Made by a program: the position numbers and the translations under genes
In this document: piece by piece, positions 1 through 5,848 of the stretch
Layout of the letters: each line of letters begins with the position of its first letter
Position numbering within the stretch: position 1 is the first letter of the stretch
Source: Puniceicoccales bacterium
Lineage (GTDB): Bacteria; Verrucomicrobiota; Verrucomicrobiia; Opitutales; JAIRLM01
NCBI GenBank assembly: GCA_031282565.1
Contig: JAITDL010000074.1
Coordinates: 1 to 8,280, forward strand
Direction: 5' to 3'
Length of the DNA stretch: 8,280 nt
Notes under the pieces: model-generated
What the model was told of the DNA's origin: nothing
The model's input: only the letters and a program-made list of their open reading frames with translations
The model's database searches: none

Positions 1-747
1 ATGGAGATTGTCCAGGAGCGGCTGCGGCGGGAATACGACCTGGACGTGCTATCAACCTATCCAAGTGTGGTCTACCGTGTCCATTTGAGCGACGGCTCCC
101 TGCGCGAAATTGATAACCCACAGTTTTTTCCGGACCCGTCGTCGCTGGACAAAATCGAGGAACCCATGATTTTGGCCACACTGCACGTGCCGGCAGATTC
201 ACTGGGCGAAGTACTTAACATTTTAAATGAAAAGCGCGGCCATTGCAGCAGCACGGAGAACGTCGGCGGCGATCGTCTCATGCTCACATGCCGCCTGCCG
301 CTCAACGAAATACTAATAGACTTCAACGATCGCCTAAAGAGCATAACCCGCGGCTACGGCTCCATGGACTACGAACCGGACGGCTACGTTGAAGCGGAAT
401 TAGTCAAACTTGATCTGCTGGTAAACGGCGACCCAGTCGATGCATTTTCATCGATCATCCACCGCAGCAAAGCCATAGGCCACGGACGCCGCCTCTGCGA
501 AAAACTCAAAGATCTTTTGCCGCGGCAGCTATTTAAGGTGGCAATCCAGGCGGCCGTCGGCGGAGACATCGTTGCCAGGGAAACGCTGGGCGCACTGCGG
601 AAGGACGTCACGGCAAAATGTTACGGCGGAGATATTAGCAGAAAGCGCAAACTGCTCGACAAGCAGAAAGAGGGCAAAAAGCGCATGAAACTCATAGGCA
701 AGGTCTCCATACCGCAGGATGCGTTCATCAAAATCTTAAAGAACTGA
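1..747 (+). CDS. lepA: Elongation factor 4 (LepA), C-terminal part, cut by window start
   Basis: This is the C-terminal 248 residues of LepA/EF4, a ribosome-associated GTPase that resembles EF-G and acts during translation initiation or elongation, including back-translocation. The first visible methionine is internal: the segment MEIVQERLRREYDLDV is the conserved LepA stretch that normally follows GLLH, so the GTPase domain and true start lie upstream of the window. A YPSVVYRV segment, the EF-G-like domain with RGYGSMDYEP (about residues 117-126), and the LepA-specific C-terminal domain are all present. The hallmark tail is intact: GGDISRKRKLLDKQKEGKKR at residues 211-230, then a short end IPQDAFIKIL. 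The gene ends in TGA, and the kinase gene converges on it 93 bases away. Family assignment is secure; LepA is usually about 600 residues, so about 40% is visible. Confidence 0.97.
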   Translation: MEIVQERLRREYDLDVLSTYPSVVYRVHLSDGSLREIDNPQFFPDPSSLDKIEEPMILATLHVPADSLGEVLNILNEKRGHCSSTENVGGDRLMLTCRLPLNEILIDFNDRLKSITRGYGSMDYEPDGYVEAELVKLDLLVNGDPVDAFSSIIHRSKAIGHGRRLCEKLKDLLPRQLFKVAIQAAVGGDIVARETLGALRKDVTAKCYGGDISRKRKLLDKQKEGKKRMKLIGKVSIPQDAFIKILKN

Positions 748-777
748 CCCGCAGCAGATTAACTTTTGAAAAACAGC

Positions 778-828
778 GGCGCCGCGAAATTACATTTTGG
801 CAGCGGCGAAACGCCCCACCGCGGCGCC
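778..828. terminator. Possible bidirectional hairpin between convergent lepA and kinase genes
   Basis: GGCGCCGCG at 778-786 is perfectly complementary to CGCGGCGCC at 820-828, giving a 9-bp GC-only stem around a 33-base loop. The loop holds a smaller hairpin, GGCG-AAA-CGCC (805-815). The location, between two converging stop codons, is right for a shared terminator. There is no clear T tract on either side and the octamer CAGCGGCG occurs twice (774-781 and 801-808), so alternative pairings exist. Called by eye only. Confidence 0.35.
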
Positions 829-839
829 ACCACAACCAC

Positions 840-2000
840 TCATCGCTGACAAGCAGAGCTATTCCACTGCCCCGGGTCAGCTGCTTCGCCGTCTGCGCAC
901 TCCAGTGCGAACACCTCGCCACCGTCTCCAAGTCCCGCAAGCATGGGGAATTTTGGGTCCTTCAACGGAAATCTGAGCGTGATGCGGGTGCCACTTGGGC
1001 TGGCAGATCCAACTGCCATTGTGGACCGGTGGGCACGGAGAATTCTACGCACCACCAACAACCCGAGGCCATTGCCTTCGCGCTTTCCGCTCCACTGTGG
1101 ACGAAAAAGATTTGCCATGGCCGACTGGTCAATGCCGACTCCGCTGTCGCAAATTTCCACGCGGACGAAGGCCCCTTCGTTCGCCGTGCGCAACTCCACA
1201 GTGCCACTGCCTTCGATTGCCTCCATGCCATTGCGCAGCAGGTTGAAAAAAACTTGCTGGAGGCGCTCTTCGTCTCCCAGTATAATTGGCGGTTCCCGGC
1301 AAAAATCCACAGCGACTGCGATGTTCCTCTGCGACAATTCCGCCGCCTGTACGGCCAAACAATTTTTTAGGACTTCATTCAAATCCAGTGGCTGCATCAC
1401 GACCTTTGCCGGCCTGATGGCCCCAAGGAAATTGCTAAGCAACCTGTGCATGCGCTCCGCTTCTCCTCGGCAAATTACGACCGTTTCCGCTGCCTTCCCC
1501 GACTTCGACAGCTGATGCAATTGCCTTGCCAGCAGCTGCAGATGAATTTGCACGCTATTTAGCGCATTGCCGAGTTCGTGGGCCAAAGTCCCGGCAATTA
1601 GTTCCACTGCCGCACAGGCATCGTCGTCGCGCCTCCGATCGTTGCCATCCTCTTCTTCGGTGCGGTCCGTCATGACTAGAGCGTGCATGGGAATGGTCCC
1701 AGCTGCCGGCATGGGCAAGCAGCTTACGCGCAGCAATCGCCGTTCAGGATAATTTATTTGGACCTCGAAAATTTCCGCCGTTGATCCGCGCAGACAGCGG
1801 CGCAGATGCATAAAAATTTCAGGGCTGTAGCGGCGCAGCAAAATTGGAAACTCCTCCGCCACGGGAACTCCGATCAATTCCTTCGCCCGACCATTTAGGT
1901 AGTGCACATGGCCGCCCCCATCAACGGCGGCAAGGCCGTCACTCAGCGCTGAGAGAACGGCGCCGAAAAAATTCTCTCCGAGTAAACTTTCCCCGTCCAC
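840..2000 (-). CDS. Soluble PAS-domain sensor histidine kinase (NtrB/AtoS-like)
   Basis: This is a 386-residue two-component sensor kinase with no membrane segment, so it probably senses a cytoplasmic signal. A PAS-like domain spans about 8-112 (SDGLAAVDGGGHVHYLNGRA). The dimerisation and phosphoacceptor domain follows at about 128-195, with H141 in HELGNALNSV; the usual Pro of the H-box is Ala here. The catalytic ATPase domain at about 238-347 shows the N box (FFNLLRNGMEAI, 251-262), the G1 box (DSGVGI, 285-290), the F box (LFRPQWSGK) and the G2 box (GNGLGL, 309-314), so the kinase looks active. A 40-residue tail of unknown role follows. The start is GTG, with an in-frame TAA ten codons upstream and no clear Shine-Dalgarno sequence. 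It lies 53 bases after the MCE gene on the same strand, so co-transcription is plausible. No response regulator is in view and its partner is unknown. Confidence 0.9.
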   Translation of the reverse strand: MDGESLLGENFFGAVLSALSDGLAAVDGGGHVHYLNGRAKELIGVPVAEEFPILLRRYSPEIFMHLRRCLRGSTAEIFEVQINYPERRLLRVSCLPMPAAGTIPMHALVMTDRTEEEDGNDRRRDDDACAAVELIAGTLAHELGNALNSVQIHLQLLARQLHQLSKSGKAAETVVICRGEAERMHRLLSNFLGAIRPAKVVMQPLDLNEVLKNCLAVQAAELSQRNIAVAVDFCREPPIILGDEERLQQVFFNLLRNGMEAIEGSGTVELRTANEGAFVRVEICDSGVGIDQSAMANLFRPQWSGKREGNGLGLLVVRRILRAHRSTMAVGSASPSGTRITLRFPLKDPKFPMLAGLGDGGEVFALECADGEAADPGQWNSSACQR

Positions 2001-2053
2001 AGCTTGCAGATTGCCAATGAAAAGAAATTAGCGGCAAAAAGGCAATGGCATTT

Positions 2054-3076
2054 CTATGGCTCTCCGCTGGCTCTGCCCGCCAGAATGGCATTCGGATGCT
2101 GCTCTAAGTACTCAAAAAACAGCCCCATTGCCCTCGCAGCGCCCTCCATGGCACGTAGGAATCCGGAAACGTAGAATGAAACCTTCGAGTTTGGACCAAA
2201 CATGGCGAACAGATTTGCAATTTCACCGGATGCCTTTTCCACGGCCAATCTAATCTGCGGCAGTGCCGGTATGAGCTCGGCATTTACCGCCGATGACAAA
2301 CCGGCAAGGTTCACGCACAGAGCCGCCAAAGATGAAAATGCTTTCCTTGCGTCATCGTCGGCGAGCGCTTCGGAGACCGTCGATGCGAGATTGGTAATCA
2401 CCTGGGAAAATGTGCCAAGGTCCATGGCCGCCACGGAGGACATTATGCGCTCAATGGAGGACCCTATGGCCGTGTAATTTACCCTACTTAGACCCTCCGT
2501 AATGGCGGAAAGGTGATCGCTGAAGCTTTCCAGGTTGCTGGGTCTAGTTGGAATCTCGGAAATGCCGTCGCCATCGGGACGTAGATATTTGCCAGCAGGA
2601 GTCGGTGCGTACTCGAGTCCTACAAACAATTTCCCCGTTACGAGACTTTCCATCTGCAGCGAACCGACCATGCCGACTATTAGGGGCGAGCGGTAGAACG
2701 CCGACTCAGCATGGGGCGTCTCGTCGTCCGGATCGCCGAAAAATTTCTTCCTGTCTGCAACGGCCAGCCGCAGCCGTTCGCGGCGACCGGAGCGGAAATA
2801 TACGTCTTCGATTCCTATGGTGACGGACACCAACATTCGCTCCCGCTCCGGGTTAAAATGCGCCATTATGCGCTTCACCTGACCTATGCGCACCCCTCGC
2901 AGCTTAACGGGAGCACCAACCTCCAGGCCGTTAACCGACTCATTGAAATAGAGCACGAAAGTGTGACTGCGGCCGCTAAATATGGGACCCGATGTGAAAA
3001 GAAAAATCGCAGCGATAAATGCCAAAATCCCACCGGCGACGAATATGCCAACGGACGTCGAATCGTTAAGTTTCAT
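2054..3076 (-). CDS. mlaD: MCE/MlaD-family lipid transport protein
   Basis: This is the substrate-binding MCE subunit of an ABC lipid transporter: an inner-membrane-anchored protein that in known systems forms a hexameric ring passing phospholipids through the periplasm. Residues 8-29 form one hydrophobic N-terminal membrane anchor. The MCE domain covers about 37-156, with the signature VNGLEVGAPVKLRGVRIGQV (48-67) and the closing GSLQMESLVTGKLFVGLEY. Between these halves lies a charged stretch of about 30 residues (95-126) that looks like an insertion relative to E. coli MlaD. After IPTRPSNLESF (175-185) the remainder is helical, ending YLEQHPNAILAGR, typical of long MlaD/PqiB-type proteins. 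At 340 residues it is much longer than E. coli MlaD (about 183). The start is the ATG 3 bases after the mlaF stop, with GGAG nine bases upstream. The symbol reflects family, not proven orthology. Confidence 0.92.
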   Translation of the reverse strand: MKLNDSTSVGIFVAGGILAFIAAIFLFTSGPIFSGRSHTFVLYFNESVNGLEVGAPVKLRGVRIGQVKRIMAHFNPERERMLVSVTIGIEDVYFRSGRRERLRLAVADRKKFFGDPDDETPHAESAFYRSPLIVGMVGSLQMESLVTGKLFVGLEYAPTPAGKYLRPDGDGISEIPTRPSNLESFSDHLSAITEGLSRVNYTAIGSSIERIMSSVAAMDLGTFSQVITNLASTVSEALADDDARKAFSSLAALCVNLAGLSSAVNAELIPALPQIRLAVEKASGEIANLFAMFGPNSKVSFYVSGFLRAMEGAARAMGLFFEYLEQHPNAILAGRASGEP

Positions 3077-3079
3077 GGC

Positions 3080-3871
3080 TCAGATCTCCACTCCTTCCCG
3101 CCGTGGCACTTGAACTCCAGCGAAAAATTCACGCACGGCTTCGTGTGGTGAATCGGTCACAATCTCCTCGAGTGTTGCAACCTGCAGCATGGATTTCGTC
3201 TCCATGTCGAGAAATGCCACCCTGTCTGCTATGTGAGCTATGCTGCGCAATTCGTGGCTAACGAATACGATGGCAGTTCCGTAGCAGGCACGAATTTGCA
3301 AAATCAACTCATCAAGCTGCCGTGACGTGTGCGGATCGAGTCCAGCCGACGGTTCGTCGAGGAACAATATGGCCGGATCCAGCGCCATTGCCCTCGCTAT
3401 GGCGGCCCGTTTGGCCATGCCTCCGGAAATTTCATGGGGGTAGGCGTCCTCCGATCCAGCCAACCCAACCAGCGCCAATTTGAAAGCTGCCAAATCGCGG
3501 ATGTCATCTCCGCGGAGGCCGGAATAGTTTAACAGCGGCAAAGAAACATTCTCCAACAAAGTCATAGACGTCCATAGAGCGCCATCCTGGAACATAACTC
3601 CGTAGGTGCTCGGCGCTCTGACTCCGCCGGCTAAAAGCAGTTCCGCCGGGTCCATGCCACAAAGATGTACGGCACCTGCCATTGGCCGCTCAAGGCCGAT
3701 AAAAATGCGCATGAGTGAACTTTTCCCGCATCCGCTGCGACCGACGATGGCGAGAATCTCACCGGCGCCAACGGAAAGCGTTAGGCCATTGATCAGAACA
3801 TCTCCACCGTGGCCGACCGAGAGATTTTCAGCAAAAACTGCCGGAACCAATTGCTGCACAGCATCCGTCAT
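3080..3871 (-). CDS. mlaF: ABC transporter ATP-binding protein, MlaF type
   Basis: This 263-residue ATPase would drive the MlaE/MlaD lipid transporter from the cytoplasmic face of the inner membrane. All nucleotide-binding motifs are present: Walker A GRSGCGKS (44-51), Q-loop Q95 in MFQDGALW, the MlaF-type signature ISGGMAKRAA (148-157), Walker B ILFLDEP (168-174) followed by the D-loop SAGLDP, and the switch histidine H206 in FVSHE. The open frame extends upstream to 4060, but that extension is Cys/His/Arg-rich and overlaps mlaE, so it is out-of-frame readthrough. I chose the ATG at 3871, which overlaps the mlaE stop as ATGA and has GAGG eight bases upstream. The overlap and the 3-base gap to mlaD indicate translational coupling in one operon. 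Confidence 0.95.
   Translation of the reverse strand: MTDAVQQLVPAVFAENLSVGHGGDVLINGLTLSVGAGEILAIVGRSGCGKSSLMRIFIGLERPMAGAVHLCGMDPAELLLAGGVRAPSTYGVMFQDGALWTSMTLLENVSLPLLNYSGLRGDDIRDLAAFKLALVGLAGSEDAYPHEISGGMAKRAAIARAMALDPAILFLDEPSAGLDPHTSRQLDELILQIRACYGTAIVFVSHELRSIAHIADRVAFLDMETKSMLQVATLEEIVTDSPHEAVREFFAGVQVPRREGVEI
3086..3096 (-). promoter_or_regulatory. Shine-Dalgarno region of mlaD inside the 3' end of mlaF
   Basis: On the minus strand this reads AAGGAGTGGAG. The second GGAG (3089-3086) sits nine bases before the mlaD ATG at 3076 and lies in the last codons of mlaF. It supports the chosen mlaD start and coupled translation of the two genes. Confidence 0.6.
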
Positions 3872-4965
3872 ATGAGCAACCTCGTAGCAATTGCGTCGCA
3901 CACCGCATCGGCGACGATGATGGCCGTGATGGCATTGACCACAGCATTTGTGGTGGCACGGCCAACTCCTTCGGCCGTTCGGTCGCAGGTCATGCCGCTG
4001 CGGCAGGCAATCGATGCAATCAGCAGCGCAAAAACTATACTCTTCACTACGCCAAAGCAAAAAACGCAGACGCCTATCGATGCGGCTGTCTCATGGACGT
4101 AGCGGGAGCTTCCTATGTTCAGCATTGGGAGTGCAACCGCCATGCCTCCACCGATGGCGACGAACGATGAAAAAATGCAGAGCAGCGGCGTCATCAGCGC
4201 CATTGCCATCACCCGTGGAACGACTAGAAAATCAACTGCCGGAATGCCAAAGGTTGTTAGCGCATCGATTTCGCCCCTAGTCCGCATGGTTGCAATTGTT
4301 GCAGAAAATGCAGCTCCAACGCGGCCAGCCAAAACCACGGCGGTCATCAGCGGGGCCATCTCCCTAACAACGGCTATGCCAACCAAATTCGCCACAAACA
4401 GCGATGCTCCAAACCGCGCCAATTGGACGGAACCGATGAACCCGAGTATTACGCCAATCAAAAAGCTAACTGTTGAAACGATGGGGAGCGACTCCAAACC
4501 GGCCTGCCTGAGCAGGCGGCAAAAACCCGATCCGTGTGGGGTCACCCTGCGGCAAAATAGGCGAAAAATACCTTTGACGGTGTCTCCAAGGAACCGCAAT
4601 CTGGTTGCCAGTGCATCGGCAACTGAAAACCTTGTCGCCTTCGGGTTTACGACTCCACGCGCCTCAGCTTTCACGGCAGATGCCAGGTTCAACAACCGGG
4701 CAACTCCGTCTGGCAACTGCGTGATTTTTATCTTTAACTTCTTTTCTTCTATGAGTTTCTGCAAAACAAACAAAAAGGCAACAAATCGGCTATCCCAGGC
4801 ATCCGGCATGGCCAAAACTTCTATGGAACTTTCTGCCGTGGCCGCTGCCAATTTCTCCACGCAGTCGCGAACGCTGGGGAAATCACCGCTTTTCCAGTTA
4901 CCGCTGAGCACAATGCGCAATCCTGAACTCCCATCACCCTCCAGGAGAAACGTCGGGAGTTTCAT
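3868..4965 (-). CDS. mlaE: MlaE-type ABC permease with N-terminal STAS-like domain
   Basis: This is the membrane permease of the lipid ABC transporter. From the ATG at 4965 it is 365 residues. Residues of about 10-105 form a soluble STAS/MlaB-like region (LRIVLSGNWKSGDFPSVRDC, then a helix-strand pattern). In E. coli MlaB is a separate protein; here the domain appears fused, and no separate mlaB is in the window. The MlaE core follows, with several hydrophobic segments and the family hallmark REMAPLMTAVVLAGRVGAAF, continuing TIATMRTRGEIDAL, and a C-terminal GVGRATTNAVV before the last membrane helix. The alternative start is GTG at 4980, five codons upstream. I prefer ATG, but neither has a well-spaced Shine-Dalgarno sequence. 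The TGA overlaps the mlaF ATG. It is the first gene of the cluster and diverges from the HAD gene. Confidence 0.93.
   Translation of the reverse strand: MKLPTFLLEGDGSSGLRIVLSGNWKSGDFPSVRDCVEKLAAATAESSIEVLAMPDAWDSRFVAFLFVLQKLIEEKKLKIKITQLPDGVARLLNLASAVKAEARGVVNPKATRFSVADALATRLRFLGDTVKGIFRLFCRRVTPHGSGFCRLLRQAGLESLPIVSTVSFLIGVILGFIGSVQLARFGASLFVANLVGIAVVREMAPLMTAVVLAGRVGAAFSATIATMRTRGEIDALTTFGIPAVDFLVVPRVMAMALMTPLLCIFSSFVAIGGGMAVALPMLNIGSSRYVHETAASIGVCVFCFGVVKSIVFALLIASIACRSGMTCDRTAEGVGRATTNAVVNAITAIIVADAVCDAIATRLLI
3880..3883 (-). promoter_or_regulatory. Shine-Dalgarno sequence of mlaF
   Basis: GAGG on the minus strand lies eight bases before the ATG at 3871, inside the last codons of mlaE. 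It decides the mlaF start against the much longer open frame that begins at 4060. Confidence 0.55.
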
Positions 4966-4991
4966 TGCTCCGCTGGCCACAGTGATTGGAG

Positions 4992-5004
4992 TATCTCAGA
5001 GATA
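4992..5004. promoter_or_regulatory. TATCTC-A-GAGATA palindrome, possible operator
   Basis: This is a perfect 6-bp inverted repeat around a single central A, in the divergent gap between the mlaE and HAD start codons. Size and symmetry would fit a dimeric regulator's half-sites, and it overlaps the candidate minus-strand -10 box at 5002-5007. A 13-base palindrome can occur by chance, so the operator reading is inference. Confidence 0.3.
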
Positions 5005-5029
5005 TTAAAACTCGCAAGAAAATAAGCAA
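5002..5029 (-). promoter_or_regulatory. Weak candidate promoter for the mlaE-mlaF-mlaD operon
   Basis: On the minus strand TTGCTT (5029-5024) and TAATAT (5007-5002) are separated by 16 bases. They match the sigma-70 consensus at about 3 of 6 and 4 of 6 positions. The start of transcription would fall near 4995, giving a leader of roughly 15-30 bases. It is the best candidate seen in this short divergent gap, but weak. Confidence 0.25.
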
Positions 5030-5048
5030 CAAAGGGACAGTGAAAAAT

Positions 5049-5711
5049 ATGCTAAAAAACATCTTCTTCGACCTCGACGGCACGCTGATTAATCATTTCT
5101 CTGCGATTTTGCGCTGCATAAATTTGGCGCTTAGTCGACTGAAACGGAAGCCGCTATCGAAAAAAGACTACGCACCCTTTGTGGGGTCAACGCTGAAGCA
5201 ATTGGCCAATGCCATCGTCGGCCATGGAGACGATTGCGACGAATTTTGCCGCCTCTACGTGGATGCAATCGACGCCACATTCCAGGATGGACTAGTCGAA
5301 CTGCGAGGAGCTAAGTGGATACTAAGTGAATTGGAGCGCAGCGGATACGCGATCGCAATTTTCACTAACAAGCGCCGATTCCTCGCGGAAAAAATTTGCC
5401 ACCTGCTCGGATTCGACGCCCATCTGAAAGCCATAGTCGCAACGGACGGAGAAAGCGAAGAACTGCGGAAGCCGAGCGAACGTTTTTCAAAAATTGCGCT
5501 GGAGTCAATTGGCGCGAAGGCTGCCGAATCGGCCATGGTCGGTGACACGGAAACGGATTTCCAAGCCGCATTGAGCGGAAACTTCGCCAAGTGCTACCTG
5601 GTAACAACGGGAATGCGCGGGGCGGAAGAACTTGTATCGTCTGGAGTGGAAGAAGAGAATATTTTCCCCGATTTGCTTTCACTCGGCAAAAAAGCTTTCG
5701 GACTCAACTAG
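5049..5711 (+). CDS. HAD-superfamily hydrolase, phosphoglycolate phosphatase-like
   Basis: This 220-residue cytoplasmic phosphatase has the full HAD motif set. Motif I is FFDLDGTL with nucleophile D8 and acid/base D10. Motif II is IFTNK with T106. Motif III is K141 in KPSER. Motif IV is GDTETD (165-170), which binds Mg2+. A helical cap lies between motifs I and II (about residues 16-85), as in the Gph/PGP and pyrophosphatase-type subfamily, so the substrate is probably a small phosphorylated metabolite such as 2-phosphoglycolate; the exact substrate cannot be read from sequence. The frame is open from 4986, but FFDLDGTL should lie near the N-terminus, so I chose the ATG at 5049. The GTG at 5040 is an alternative, and AAAGGGA at 5031-5037 could serve either. 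The gene diverges from mlaE and appears monocistronic. Confidence 0.9.
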   Translation: MLKNIFFDLDGTLINHFSAILRCINLALSRLKRKPLSKKDYAPFVGSTLKQLANAIVGHGDDCDEFCRLYVDAIDATFQDGLVELRGAKWILSELERSGYAIAIFTNKRRFLAEKICHLLGFDAHLKAIVATDGESEELRKPSERFSKIALESIGAKAAESAMVGDTETDFQAALSGNFAKCYLVTTGMRGAEELVSSGVEEENIFPDLLSLGKKAFGLN

Positions 5712-5848
5712 CAGCCGGCCGCTGAATGGCTATTGATAGCTGCCGCCAACAGTTTGCATGAGGTCGCGCACATTACAAGTTGCCCGGCCGGCGCACGTGG
5801 TAGTTTTTCCATTGACATTAGCACATGAGAAACAGTAGTTGACCTGCA
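5712..5848. other. Intergenic region with inverted repeats
   Basis: No gene was found in these 137 bases. GCCGGCCG (starting two bases after the HAD stop, 5714-5721) pairs perfectly with CGGCCGGC (5785-5792), extendable by two pairs across a bulged A. Inside lies GCTAT-TG-ATAGC (5729-5740), and CAGC-CGGCC-GCTG (5712-5724) is a competing small hairpin. One of these could end the HAD transcript, but none is followed by a T tract; the T5 run at 5804-5808 lies 11 bases after the long stem. Confidence 0.35.
5812..5817 (+). promoter_or_regulatory. TTGACA box upstream of the repeat protein
   Basis: This is a perfect sigma-70 -35 hexamer, 32 bases before the ATG at 5849. The -10 position is poor (GTAGTT or TAGTTG near 5835-5841). 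If it is used, transcription would start almost at the start codon, giving a very short or leaderless message, which fits the missing Shine-Dalgarno sequence. Confidence 0.25.

Noticed and set aside
943..1515. 190-codon plus-strand open frame opposite the histidine kinase
   Set aside because: It is antisense to the kinase's catalytic domains, whose motifs are intact. Composition is Arg/Ser/Pro-rich, as expected for a shadow frame.
3872..4060. N-terminal extension of the mlaF frame
   Set aside because: The 63 extra residues are Cys/His/Arg-rich, overlap mlaE out of frame, and precede a well-placed ATG with a Shine-Dalgarno sequence.
4115..5008. 297-codon plus-strand open frame opposite the mlaE gene
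   Set aside because: It lies entirely antisense to a gene with clear MlaE motifs, and its translation is Ser/Thr/Ala/Pro-rich with no recognisable domain. It is an antisense shadow.
5825..5842. ATG at 5825 as an upstream start or leader peptide
   Set aside because: It opens a frame of only five codons before TGA, with no Shine-Dalgarno sequence and no attenuator-like content.
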